A stretch of 64,000 bases of DNA from Shinisaurus crocodilurus (taxonomy: Eukaryota > Chordata > Lepidosauria > Squamata > Shinisauridae), in contig CM037878.1 in the NCBI GenBank assembly GCA_021292165.1, positions 256,667,921 through 256,731,920 on the forward strand, in the 5' to 3' direction. Positions 34,451 through 45,572 of this stretch are shown in pieces (positions within the stretch are counted from its first letter, which is position 1; each line of letters opens with the position of its first letter). The position numbers and the translations under genes are program-made. The notes below the pieces were generated by a model. The model was not told where the DNA came from. It was given only the letters and a program-made list of their open reading frames with translations, and ran no database searches.

Positions 34451-34717
34451 GTTCTATCCAATGGTGGCTTTGCCTGAGCAGAAAGTGCCTTTGCTCATTC
34501 AGGTTGGAACACCCAATTTTCCCTGATCCCCCACCCCACTGCAGCCCTCTGTGCCATATCCCATTCTGTACCAGAATATCCCACAACTTTTAGGAACAGC
34601 TTTTAGAAGGGATGGGGGGCCTAAGTGGGTACGGAGGATTGGCAAAAAGTCAGGTACATTTGTGCAAGCAGAAGAAGTGCTATCTTCCTAGGCAAAGCCA
34701 TTGCTGGATACAACCTG
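34451..34717. mobile_element. MITE with inverted termini
   Basis: The left end TATCCAATGGTGGCTTTGCC pairs with the right end GGCAAAGCCATTGCTGGATA; further pairing involves AGAAAGTGC and GCACTTCTT-type blocks. It is about 267 bp, with no coding sequence. Confidence 0.7.
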
Positions 34718-34833
34718 ATAGCTATAAGCTATTTTAGATATACACTAGCCTATTTTTTGTCTTGTTTGTTTGTTTGTTTGTTTCCCCCTTAACCTTGATA
34801 TTTTAAGGTAATTTAATGTACTAAACATTGTTA

Positions 34834-35254
34834 GGGATATATGAGAAATTCATTTTAGTTCGTTCTTGATCAGGATTTACCCATTTCACACCTTCCAGAC
34901 TGATCATGGACTTGGGTGCAATCTGTGGTCAAAGTCCATACATTTCCAAGCTTGCAATGTGATTTCTGGATCCAAAACAATGCATTCGACAGCATGCATC
35001 CATTTGAAAAATATGCATGAAAAATGTGTACTTTTGAAAAATGCACACAAATACTAATTTAATCAATGGGAGAAGGATGTGCACATTTCAAAAATGTGCA
35101 CAACTGATGTATACATTTGGAAAAATATGCATGGATTTTCATGCAAACAAGAAAAACAAAGCTCACAATCTTATACTGACTCGAGTTGGAACGAGTTTTG
35201 AGATGGAATTCAGAGAACTTCGACTAGCTTGCATTTTGTGGATTCACACATCCC
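34834..35254. mobile_element. TA-flanked MITE, GGGATG family (copy 2)
   Basis: Same interior order as 3188-3610: GATCAGGATTTACCC, CACCTTCCAGAC, the AAAAATGTGTACTTTTGAAA theme, TTTAATCAATGGGAGAAGGA and GATTCACACATCCC. The left TA is retained; the right TA is mutated. Confidence 0.75.
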
Positions 35255-35695
35255 GAACGTGGTGTATTTTGCATTTTTGATAATATAACAAAATATTTTT
35301 TAAAATATTGAATTAAATAAACAGGCCTAAGTATGGTTTGTTTTCATTCTCAAAAGCTAATTGGTCACTTTTGGGGGGCGAGGAGAGATTGCAGTTTTTC
35401 AGCTTGCTATGAAGTATCACGTATGCCTATGATGCTTTATTTTTTGAACTTTGGATTACTTTTCAAAACTCTATCATTATCCTAAAAGTTCCTCTGATAA
35501 AGCAAAGAACAACCAGGGTTGCTCTATCTGATTGGTGATAAGATACATTCTTTCAACAAGCTAATGAAACCAGGCAAGAATATTTAGGTCTGAAGAAGTT
35601 TGACTACATGCCTTTAAATCCCTATCCATCTGGGCTAGAATGTTTTGGAACTAATCTTCATTTAAGACTTTGGACTGCTTCATATATTAACAGTG

Positions 35696-35790
35696 CAATC
35701 CTATGCATGTCTGCTCAGAACTATCTCCCACTGAATTCAATGGGACTTACTTCCAGGTAAGTATGCATAGGACTGCAGCCTATGTGTTTT
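35696..35790. mobile_element. Short palindromic MITE (CAGTGCAATCCTATGCATG)
   Basis: CAGTGCAATCCTATGCATG at the left pairs with TATGCATAGGACTGCAGC at the right, with TGAATTCAATGGGACTTACT in the middle. The family recurs at 39343-39433 and, split by a SINE, at about 57492-57760. Confidence 0.75.
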
Positions 35791-36576
35791 CTACAGGGCA
35801 CTGGCTTCCAAACTGGTGGTAATATGAAGCTCCAGGAAGGGTGAGGGTACCACCACTGGCGGCCATGGGAGGTGTTGCTAGTCAATGTGTAGCCCAGAGG
35901 CATTTATAGGAAATAAGATGGCAGTTGCTTGAGGCCCTCGCTTTGCTTTGAAGGGATCCCAGGTGCTGGCAAGAAATGTGTTATTTAGAATATGTATTTT
36001 TAAAAGTGGGAGGGGAGGGGTAGGGCACCTTGGTGGGCCCCCAAAAAGGTGTCTGGGGCACATTGGTGCCTACAGGCACTGCGTTGCCTACCCCTGCTCT
36101 AGTTCATTGGCCATGCTACCATGGAATGATGGGAGTTGTAGTTCAATACATCTGGAGGGCATGAGGTTGGGAAGGCTGCTCTAGATTATTTAATTCATCC
36201 TGCTTCCTTTCTTGCCTTTCCCCCCATGCCTTATTCATCCCTTTCTGTTCTTTCTTTCTTTTTTTACCATGCCACCAGTCTGTGACTTCAGACGTTAGTC
36301 TGGCCAGAATTCAGGTGCTGTTTAAACAATAACAGCACAATCTCCCCCACCCACCACCCACACACACACCTGTGCCTGTCTGCTTCCCCACCCCCTGCAA
36401 CTTCTCCCCTACCCAAAGATCCAGACACTGCCGGACACTTTCAAAGCCTCTTTACACAACACAATCTGAGGAAGGTTTTAACATCCTTAGATCCTTAGTT
36501 TTAAAATATTTCTCCTTAATAAAATCTATAAATGAATAGTGCTTGAACTTTCTATGTATACATCGTACTTGTAGAT

Positions 36577-36619
36577 ATACTTGTAGATATACATACTTTC
36601 TATGTATATCTACAAGTAT
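36577..36619. repeat. Perfect 19-bp inverted repeat, 5-nt loop
   Basis: ATACTTGTAGATATACATA, then loop CTTTC, then its exact reverse complement. The left arm overlaps a short direct repeat of ACTTGTAGATATAC. It could form a stable hairpin. Confidence 0.97.
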
Positions 36620-36893
36620 CCCAAAGGACCAAACCATTTTGTTCATATGTTTTCCTCATGACACACTACAAGCCAGTAAAATGTCAACTAAACAAGTCAA
36701 TGCTTCAGAAACTTGGGGGGGGGGGGGTTTGCCTTTTTAAGAGTGCAGAACTGAAGCTTAGGACTCATGTTACATCTTTACACAAAAATGCTTTCAAAAT
36801 TTAAGGAAGAGACGTAACAACCCTGTGATGGATTCTACTTACTTTTGACTCAAAACATGACGGACTTCTCCTTAAAACATGTCCCCCAAATAA

Positions 36894-36897
<4 letters not shown>

Positions 36898-36929
<32 letters not shown>
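36898..36929. repeat. (AT)n microsatellite
   Basis: About sixteen AT units. Confidence 0.97.
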
Positions 36930-36932
<3 letters not shown>

Positions 36933-37015
36933 TGTTTGTTTAGTCTTTAGTTTAGCCAATAATGTTTACAAGCCTTTATCTACAAGCCAAAGGACTGGAA
37001 GCATCTCTGCCAACT

Positions 37016-37470
37016 TAGGGCGAAATCCTATTGCTGCTAGACAGAGTCTAGATGGCCATAAGATAATTTGGAGTACCAGCTCCGACCTTGGAAACACGCT
37101 CAGAGGTCGGAGCTGGGACTCTGAACTCGGAGCGCCCTCCCTCTGCCCTCGCAGCTGGCACAGAAAGAACCACACTGGAAACAGATCGAAGGCTGGCAGA
37201 ATGACCTCAGAGCTGGAGTTTTGTGGGCGGGGAGGGGACAGGCTCTGGCAGCATACATAGTATCCTGGCGGCACCTCAGCCTCCCTCCTCACACTCAGCG
37301 GCAATACTGTCAGACAACCAAAATCAGCTGTCTAAGTCTTTCGCAGAGCGGGAGAAGTGCGGAGGCGACCTTTGCCTCTGTGCTCCTCCCGCCCTCCATA
37401 GGATGCCCATAATCCTCCAAGTCCGGAGGATTATGGGCAGCCTCACTGGATTGTGCTGCCCGAGACATTT
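37016..37470 (+). mobile_element. GC-rich MITE family G, copy 3
   Basis: Starts TTAGGGCGAAATCCTATTGC. It has an internal inverted pair (CAGCTCCGACCTTGG / AGGTCGGAGCTGGG) and CATAATCCTCCAAG / GGAGGATTATGGGC near the right end. It shares blocks with 7825-8231 (inverted), 12925-13330 and 52640-53085. Confidence 0.65.
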
Positions 37471-37827
37471 CAGACAGGCCAATAAGCAAACAGAAGAGCA
37501 AGTACTGTTGACTTGTGCTTCCTGTTCTCTGCACTTCTCCATTATGGCCAATGGGGAACTTTTACATCTTTTCTTGTGAAGATATGCGTCACATCCTAAG
37601 ACTAGAACAGGTGGCGCGTCTCTTCCTGTTGGAAAAATGAACATTCCCTTTTAGACATGACTGAGAGATACAGGGAACAGGAGGAAACACAAATCATTTG
37701 TGCTTCCTTCTTTTCAGTGAACACTGAGGTTTCCACTTTTGTACCGCATATGCTAGTTAATCACAGTCCATATGCTATTTGTGCTGAGGACCTTTAAAAA
37801 ATGTCCTAGGAGCCCTGAAAAAACCTG

Positions 37828-37990
37828 GAATTTATTTATTTATTTATTTGTTATTTTAATATATTTATACCACACATTTCCAGCTATTTAGATGACTTGC
37901 ACTAAAATAAATAAACAGCACAAATCAGCAGCAGTAAAAACAAAATTTAATTTGGATTATAAGAGATTATAAAAGTTTTTCAGTTGATGT
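37828..37990 (-). mobile_element. L2-type LINE 3' tail
   Basis: Plus strand (TTTA)n then TTATACCACACATTTCCAGC and an A-rich continuation with CAGCACAAATCAGCAGCAG; the reverse complement matches other LINE tails in the window. Confidence 0.6.
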
Positions 37991-37999
37991 GTAACAGAG

Positions 38000-39340
38000 C
38001 AATCCTAACCCCCTTGGACAGCTGTCTAACAGGGGGTTGGATGGGACACCATCTCTGCTGGTGGAGAAGAGTTCTGCCATTTGTGTGTGTGGGGGGGAGG
38101 GTGAGCATCCATCTTAGAAGCCAACATTAGGTTGCAGAAAAGACTGCTGGTGTGATTATCACTGACATTGTTCTAACTAGTAGATCCCTAAATGGCATGT
38201 TCTTTGGGTGGGGCAGGATCAGAATGGAGGCAGCCTTGGATCCACTTCGCCAGTGATGGACCAGGACTGGGTTCCCCATCTAATCCCCACCGCCCCAATA
38301 TTGGAAGCAATGGGGGAGGGAATAAAAAACCACATAGGACAAAAAAGGCAAGTCTACCTGACATCTTTGCCAGAATGAATTGGCAGGGCTTTGGTCATTG
38401 TGAACAACCTGCCACTTTGCACCCCTCCTCCAATCACACTAAGCATTGCACTGTAAAGCCACAAGGAACCCTCTCAAAGGATGGTGTTCCAAAGTTGTGG
38501 TGCCACAGCAGAAAAAATCATGAAAGCAGTGACATCTGGAGCAGAGCCTCTGAAGATAATCTCAGTGAGTGGGCAGGTTCACAATGGAAAACCCACTTCT
38601 TCAGATACTCTGCTTAACATTGTATTTGGCAATGTTCCTCCGCACTCAAAATATTCTCACACTACATATTCTGTAGTAGTACCACTACCGAGGTCAACCA
38701 GATAGTCTGACTTGGATTTGTAACCTCCGTCTTGTCGTCTTAGATTTTTTTCAGCGCAAAGTCCATAGGAGTTCACCATGCCAACCAAACCTAACTAGGG
38801 AGGGACAGAGTATGCTACGTCCTAACTTGGTGACTCTGCTATACCATCAATACAGTGAAGATGCACATGCTCAGCTTCTTTTTAAAATACAGCATGTGGG
38901 GATGCTCTGCACCCAAATCTCAGACACGGGGTAGTGAGAGACACTTTATACATGCTTGGAGGCACTCTCTCATTTAGCTATCCTGCAAGTATTGGAAGAA
39001 AAAGTCCTCACTAAAGTGTAATATGGGTGATAAGGACTCTAATGCTGCAAACTGAGTCTTGGCTCAAAGAAAAGCCTACTTAAATGGCATGCACTCAGGT
39101 TGCTAATCCATAACATGGATTATAAATTGCCATGCTCTGGCCTGCCCTGCAGGCTTTGGATGCAAACTCAACTAAATAGAGGAGTACATTCTAAATGCAG
39201 AGGGGATATTGCAGAAGATTCTTTCTTTCCTTTGGCATTTCACCTTTGAACAAAGGCTTTTGGCAAGCTTCTCTCAATGATATTTCTGCAGAATTCTTGA
39301 GGCAATTTCCAATTAATTAAGGCATAGAGAAATACAGTAA
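38000..39340. other. Unassigned intron sequence
   Basis: No bounded repeat. The plus-strand open frame at 38192-38617 has no recognisable domain. A stretch near 38450-38640 (with FGNVPPHSKYS-like residues) may be another LINE polymerase remnant, but I cannot support it. Confidence 0.45.
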
Positions 39341-39342
39341 GG

Positions 39343-39433
39343 TTGCAATTCTATACCCGGCCCGCTCACACCTGGAAGTAAGCCCCATTTAACTCAATGG
39401 GATGTACTTCTAAGTAGACATTATAGGATTGCA
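39343..39433. mobile_element. Short palindromic MITE, second copy
   Basis: GGTTGCAATTCTATACC at the left; ATTATAGGATTGCACTGTAAA at the right; AGTAAGCCCCATTTAACTCA in the middle. Same family as 35696-35790. Confidence 0.7.
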
Positions 39434-40436
39434 CTGTAAACCTTTAAGGCCCAAAGTACATGCAGAATGACAAAGGAAGATCATTCTGTCCTTTACAAAC
39501 AGCTTAAAATTACACAAACTGCAATCAAGACTTGCTCATTTTTTAAATAGTTTCCTTCCCTATTCAAACATGAAAGAAGACAGGGAAAGGGGGAAAAAGA
39601 CATTCTGGATGAAGGAGATAGAATTCACCAAGCCCTGGTTCCTCCCCCACCCCCTGCTCTAAGGGGGAGAATGGAAACCTGGTAACATGACCCTGCCAAG
39701 ACAGCCGCTAAAGCCAAAAGAGTGGGCTGTGAATTTGAGCCAAACGAATGGGCAGCAGTGAATTAGCTGGGAGTTGCTGCGGAAGAGTGGCATGAAAACA
39801 AGGCAACACCTGTGCTTGCCGGGAAGGGGCCTTGCTTCTTGCTTTAATAGTATAGAAAGACAAAAAGAGCAGTTAGTTGGAGGTAGTTGGTGCAACAACC
39901 ACAATGAGCCAACCAAAGGAGCTGTGAACTAGTTCTAATGCCTTCTATAAGCTTTCTAGGAACATGGACATTTAAATTCTACTAAGGCAAGGGAAGAAGG
40001 GGAGAAAGGAATGGGGATACCACCAAAGGAGAAGAAAAAGAGCGCTGGGGGGTAGGTGGGGAGAGTGCAGTGGGAGGAGATGGGGAGAGTGCAGGGGGGG
40101 AGAAACCAAGTTATCTAGCAGCCTTCTTATTAGCAACTCTGGGAAGGAACCCAACTACCTTAGGGCAGGGTTGGGAAGACTTCAGGCTTGTGGGGTCTAT
40201 TTTATTTTATTAGAACCTTGAGGTCCAGGAGCAAATTAGTTGGGGTGTGTGGACTGTGGAGTCAATTACCTGCTGCACCCTATGAGCTGTACACTGTATA
40301 TACAAATCTACATCTGAACCTGCTAAAGATCAAACATTCTAGCACAGAATTCTCAAAGCGGCCAGTATGCTTCACAACGACCTAGTTAAAGGCAACCAAT
40401 TAATACTCATATTTTACAGATGTGGAACACTGAGAG

Positions 40437-40765
40437 CTAAACTACACAATACATTAAATGCGTAGCATGCAGCTTAGCCTGTCTTTTTGACTTACATGTG
40501 AGTTGTGGGACCTGATCCAGATCAGGACCACTCAGCCATTTGTTTTCCTAAACTTGCTTACACACACACACACACACACACACAGGTAAAGCAAGCTGCC
40601 TTAGGAAAACTAACTACCGGGAAGGGAATGTTTGAACCTCCCCTACTGATGCACGGTGGTCCTGATCTGGATCAGGAGGATCCTATTTGCTTAGGTGTAA
40701 ATAAAAAAGAAAGGCTAAGCTGCATGCTATGGATTTAACATATCATGCAGTTTAGCCCTAAGGCT
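40437..40765. mobile_element. Palindromic MITE with internal CA repeat
   Basis: The left arm AGCATGCAGCTTAGCCT pairs with AGGCTAAGCTGCATGCT at the right. GACCTGATCCAGATCAGGACCA pairs with TGGTCCTGATCTGGATCAGGA. A (CA)n tract (40558-40584) sits near the centre. Confidence 0.8.
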
Positions 40766-41099
40766 AAGAGATAAGCAATTAGTAAAAGGCTAGCCTTGGC
40801 ACATGCATATATTTATATCTATATCTTTTACTAGCTATCAATTTTACTTACTATCATTAAACTGTTGGTAGGCAGAAACCATTGCCATTCTACTGCAAAT
40901 CACTCAGAGATCTACCTTCTGCCTTAGCGCTCGCTACTACATGGTATGGTGATGATGACTAGTAGGTCAGATGGCTTTTTAAAAATATTACACAAATTTA
41001 AGGAACCACCTATTGATGGCAATTAGCCAAGATTGCTAAATGAAAGTTCCATGTACTGAAGCAGTGTTCTTCTGAATACCAGAGGCAGGGACAAACAAC

Positions 41100-41225
41100 A
41101 GGGAAAGAAGACCATGGTCTTCATGTTCTGCTTGTGAGCTTCCAGAAGCATTTGGTTGGGCACTGTTGGAAACAGAATGTTACCCTAGATGGGCCTTTAT
41201 CTGATCAAGTAAGGCAGTTCTTATG
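41100..41225 (+). mobile_element. SINE/LINE 3' segment
   Basis: Contains TTGTGAGCTTCCAGAAGCAT, TTGGTTGGGCACTGTTGGAA, a GATGGGCCTTTATCTGATC block and TTCTTATGTCCC. It shares this tail with 60488-60560. Confidence 0.55.
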
Positions 41226-41512
41226 TCCCTAGTTTAAGGGACAGGGCCTTTTCTATAGTGGCCCTATCACTTTGGAACTCTCTAAATTTAAAAAAAAAAT
41301 CCAGTCAGCCTTTGAATAATCCTAGGACTGTTTTATTCTGCTGATATCTATTTTAAGATGCTGCTGCTATTATATTTTTTAGATGTGTTGCTTTACATTA
41401 CAATGTTATGGTTGTAAAATTTTGTGTTTTGATATGTTGTGAGCCACCTTGGATGGGGTAGCCCTGAAAGGTGGTCTATAAATAATGAAATGAAACAGGA
41501 GGGAATGGAGCC
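41226..41512 (+). mobile_element. L2-type LINE 3' end
   Basis: Starts in the polymerase tail (GRAFSIVALSLWNSL-like residues), then 3' UTR and TGTGAGCCACCTTGGATGGG ... GGTCTATAAATAATGAAATG. It is 5'-truncated. Confidence 0.7.
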
Positions 41513-41614
41513 AATCACATGTTCAGATTAAACTTGGCAAGGACGAAGATAGGATGAATCCTAAAATTCTCTTTTCCCACTCAAGTGCAAATCCCACAAA
41601 ATCCTACAGGTGTA

Positions 41615-41870
41615 TGTATGTATGTATGTATTTATTTATTTATTATATTTATACCCCACCTTTTTTCCTTCAAGGAACCCAAGGTGGCTTCCACATAATC
41701 CTCCTCTCATTTTATCCTCACAACAACCCTGTGAGGTAGGTTAGGCTGAGAGTCAGTGACTGACCCAAAGTCACCCAGTGAGTTTCATGGCCAAGCGGGG
41801 ACTAGAACTCCGATCTCCCGAGTCCCAGTCCAACACTCTAACCACTAAGCCACTGTAGAGCATGACATTT
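41615..41870 (-). mobile_element. MIR-like CORE-SINE, copy 1
   Basis: On the minus strand: a tRNA-like head GTGGCTTAGTGGTTAGAGTG with B-box-like AGTTCTAGTCCC, the core CTCACAGGGTTGTTGTGAGG, and a LINE-derived tail GGTGGGGTATAAATATAATA followed by (AATA)n. This order is typical of CORE-SINEs with an L2/CR1-like tail. Confidence 0.85.
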
Positions 41871-42099
41871 GTTCTCCAGTTCTGAGTCCTAAGTGGTTTA
41901 TCTCCCAGTTTGAAATTTCTCCTCAAGTCTTATAAGAACAACTTCTTTAACTGGGAACTCCAGATACATGTTAAAGTTTAATGTTAAGTTTAGAATTAAA
42001 AATTCATTCAAAATTCTTACATTTGGGGAAACTTTTGTAAATGAGTTGCATTATTAAAAATGCAGACCAGCAATGTGAATTTTCCTCTCTCTGCGGTCA

Positions 42100-42208
42100 A
42101 CAGAACGTACCACCATCACATGCCAAGCATGTGATTTGCAGAAGAAGAGAGCTACAGCTTTGGGCGGGATAAAAATAAAATGAAATAAATAAATAAATAA
42201 ATAAATAA
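42100..42208 (+). mobile_element. L2-type LINE tail
   Basis: GAGCTACAGCTTTGGGCGGG, ATAAAAATAAAATG and then (AAAT)n. Only the tail end is present. Confidence 0.6.
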
Positions 42209-42364
42209 GAAATGGAAAGAGGAGGTGGGGAAGTCTTCTAAAGAACAATCTCCTTGACAGATCCTTATACATGTCAAAAGCCAATACAATCTCATTGAAT
42301 TCCTCAGTAAACATCTTGCATGGGGGGGGGGGGTTGAATTGAAAGTTTACTTACCCTCTTCTAA

Positions 42365-42440
42365 GGCAGACTTTCCCAACCTGGTGCCCTCAATATGTGT
42401 TCATCTCCCACTCCCAGGACACACATGTGTGGAGCTTTTG
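42365..42440. mobile_element. hAT-like MITE end
   Basis: CAGACTTTCCCAACCTGGTG followed by CCCTCAATATGTG, the common left end of the CCAACCT family. It is truncated. Confidence 0.45.
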
Positions 42441-42656
42441 AAAGTGTTTGGACATTCTGCAGTACATATATGGAGATGCAGGTACTGCGCAGGATCTCTT
42501 TTCATTCCTGGACATTGGCACCACAGACAGGGATGAGCAATGGCCATTCATGCAGTGTCTGCATAGTCTTTTCGGTTTCAAAAGTGGGAATGAAGCACAA
42601 TCCTTCCTGATGGATTCTTCCTGTACTTCTAATTTAACACTACAGAACTAAACCAA

Positions 42657-42815
42657 GATGTTGGCTCAGCTTGTCTGAGCGTGGAAAGCTAAGCAGGGTC
42701 AGGCCTGGTTATTACTTGGATGGGAGACCCCTCCTAGTTTCCTGCATTCAGCAGGGGGTTGGACTCGATAGCCTTGTAGGCTCCTTCCAACTCTATGATC
42801 TATGAAATCTATGAA
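42657..42815 (+). mobile_element. 5S rRNA-derived SINE with CR1-like tail, copy 1
   Basis: Reads GCTCAGCTTGTCTGAGCGTG then GAAAGCTAAGCAGGGTCAGG and CTTGGATGGGAGACC, as in 5S rRNA. It then switches to GCAGGGGGTTGGACTCGATA and CCTTCCAACTCTATGATC with a TCTATGAA-type repeat end, typical of CR1. The 5S box A, intermediate element and box C are present, so polymerase III initiation is plausible for the family. A short internal part of 5S is missing. Confidence 0.88.
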
Positions 42816-43490
42816 GAGTTCAGACAAGTGCCATGCTGACATTCCCTTATATACATGTGCTCACATAAACTGATGCTGTACTCCAGAGATCTGTCTATAT
42901 GGATCTCTTGGTATATATAAGGTTCCCAATTCATTTAAATGGAGGGGACCAACCCACACATGTAAAAGATAAAAAGAAATGATGTTTGGAATGCACCACA
43001 CTGTTGAAATGGAGGAATACGCTCTTACAGCTTTGAGACCTCCATGGACACATCAGAGCACCTGCTCCCCAAGAAATCTGGATTGGAGCGGCTGATTACA
43101 CCTTGTACCTTGTGGGTACATGGCTCCAAACTCCATCACAGCAAGGGATACCTGCATATTTTAGGTTAAAGCTCTTACTACCAGTAACTAAGCCTTAGGA
43201 GAGGGCATTTCAACCTTTTAGAATGGGAAAATATGCACAAAAGCCATGAAACCACCTAATGATCAGTGGTTGGGGAAAAGGGGATGGGAACACGGCCTTC
43301 TGGGGAACCCCGGATGACCAGATTTGCACCCAGGCCTGAGGTTCTGCAACCCTGCTTTAAGTCCAGGTGTGCTGGAACCTGAGCAGCATTGAATGGTTTA
43401 TTACTTTCTTACAGGTCAAGGGTAGACCCTTTTTCTTCATAAATACTTTCTAGTTAGTTATTAGTCTTACAAAGCATAGAGCAGATGCAC

Positions 43491-43626
43491 CAAGGCTCTT
43501 CAACCTTGGGTCCCCAGATGTTGCTGGACTACAGCTCCCAGAATCTCTTGTCATTAGCCATGCTGGCTGGGTATGCTGGGAGCTGTAGGACAGCAACATC
43601 TGGGGACCCAAGGTTGGAGAGCCCTG
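43491..43626. mobile_element. 136-bp palindromic hAT MITE, copy 3
   Basis: Left end CAAGGCTCTTCAACCTTGG, right end CCAAGGTTGGAGAGCCCTG. Flanks AGATGCAC (43483-43490) and AGATACAC (43627-43634) are a 7/8 target duplication. Confidence 0.9.
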
Positions 43627-44212
43627 AGATACACAACCAGTTACACAACCTCACAATCACCTCTCCTTCCAACTCTCAAGAACCCCAAACTCAAGAAAGG
43701 AAGAAAAATATACTCCTGCATTGTCAGCTTGTGGAAAGATAAAAGTATATTCAAATGGCTTAAAAATTAAAACAAGTAAGATTTTGAACAAGAAAAGCAT
43801 TGGAACAAGGGACCATAGAGGGTTTGCTTTTAATTATATTTATACATTTATGAACATAAAAAACTGGTTAAAAATATGATGGATAATTTGTTTACATTTC
43901 TAGCTGGCATGTCCTGAAGACTCAACACACACACACATACACACACACACACACGGCCAATTACAATTTTAAAAAACTATTAAAACTTCATTCCCTTTCC
44001 CCTGAAGCGTCACTCCTTTAAAGTCTGTCCAAATTCTTCTCCTTTTTTTTTTTTTTTAATTATAGTCCTTCTAAAAGGTTAACTGGTCCATCCTTTGGCA
44101 AGTTCCTCAAGTGAGAGACCACCATCATAGGTAACCTATGTGTAATTATTGCCAAGCAGATAGTATTTTATAGGATGTAATAGTGACTGAACAAGAGCCC
44201 TGCTCAGTCGTA

Positions 44213-44654
44213 GGGATGTGGTAGAAATTTGTTCAGTTCACCTTTTAATGGAAATTTACCGAATTCTGCACTTTCAAACCACTATGTACACCAGAACTCA
44301 GTTGTCCATCAACATTCTCACCTATCCGAATTTTGCAATGGAGTTCGCCAATCAGAAAATGTGTAAAAAAAATGCATATATTAAGGAAAATAATGTTTAA
44401 AATGCATTAAATTAGGAAAAGTGCTTGCAAAAATGTGTATATTAGGCAAAAATGCATACAAAAAATATATGTATTAGGGGAAATGTGCACAAAAATGCAT
44501 ATGACTTCTCATGCAAAATTTAAAAGAAATGCTCAAAGTTTGGGATGAACCAAACCTAAGACTGGAAAAATTCTCAAAGTTTGTGACAAACCGAACTTAA
44601 GATTGGAAAAATGAGAAACTGAGAGAAACCAAAACAGACAGATTTGTCCATCCC
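44213..44654 (+). mobile_element. TA-flanked MITE, GGGATG family (full-length)
   Basis: 442 bp, TA at 44211-44212 and 44655-44656. Ends GGGATGTGG and CCATCCC are inverted. The interior carries repeated AAAATGCATA and ATTAGG units, then GATGAACCAAACCTAAGAC, a near-duplicate GACAAACCGAACTTAAGAT and GAGAAACTGAGAGAAACC. It serves as reference copy for 9091-9280, 30844-31345 and 60095-60480. Confidence 0.8.
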
Positions 44655-45572
44655 TAGGGTTGTGAACAGGGTTTCTAAGGGTGCAACCGTATACATTTTT
44701 AGGCAGAACAAAGTCCTACAACTCCCAGCGTTCACCAGATTAAAACATCTGGAGTGCACTAGTTTGGGGAAGGCTGCTTCAGGGAGTTCTACCCAACTGG
44801 AAGTAATCTTTAAGCACATTATTTCTCCTTTTGTTTGACCAGCTTGCACTCCTGACAATACAAAATTGAGTCCAATCAAGCCTATTTCACACACTACGCA
44901 GAAGCAAACCAAGGTTTGCCACCAAGTGTTGTGAACTGCTATTGGGTGGTATAGAAATAAAATAACAAACTCACTAAATAAAAGTGTACCCTGGCCTCAA
45001 CAAGGACTGGGAGCCAATCTTGCCTCTCTAATGAGTATATCTATATGATACATGTTGTTGAGGTTTTTGGAGGGGTCACCTTGAGGCCCAAAAAACACAT
45101 TATGAGATGTGTGGACATTGCTCACCTCTGAAAATATGTAACTGGGGGGGGGACATAATCTGAAACCATCACATTCATATTCACTGCTTCCTGCTGCACT
45201 TCCTGAGCCACTGTTGCAGAGGGGCAAGGAAATGCCAATACAATACAATACATCACATCACATTTTTTTTCAACTACATATTACTGGAGAGATGTGGGTT
45301 GGCAGCACAAATGCTTTTCCTTATCTATCTATCTATCTATCTATCTATATATAAGAAAGTGTCCTGACTGACTGACTGACTGACTGACTCATCAATGCCC
45401 AGCTCAAACTGTTTAATCTAGGAACGTGAAATTTTGAAGGAACATTGCTTTTGTTACGTAGAGTCCCACTATGGAAGGATTTTTGGAAATTCCGTCCCTA
45501 AGGGGGTGAAAAAAGGGAGCAAAATCGCCCCACAATCTTATCTCCTTTGGGCAAAACAATAGGGCAGCAGTT

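Noticed and set aside
45365..45389. Short regularly repeated GACT units as a possible CRISPR-like array
   Set aside because: A simple tetranucleotide run at a Helitron 5' end in a vertebrate genome; there are no spacers.
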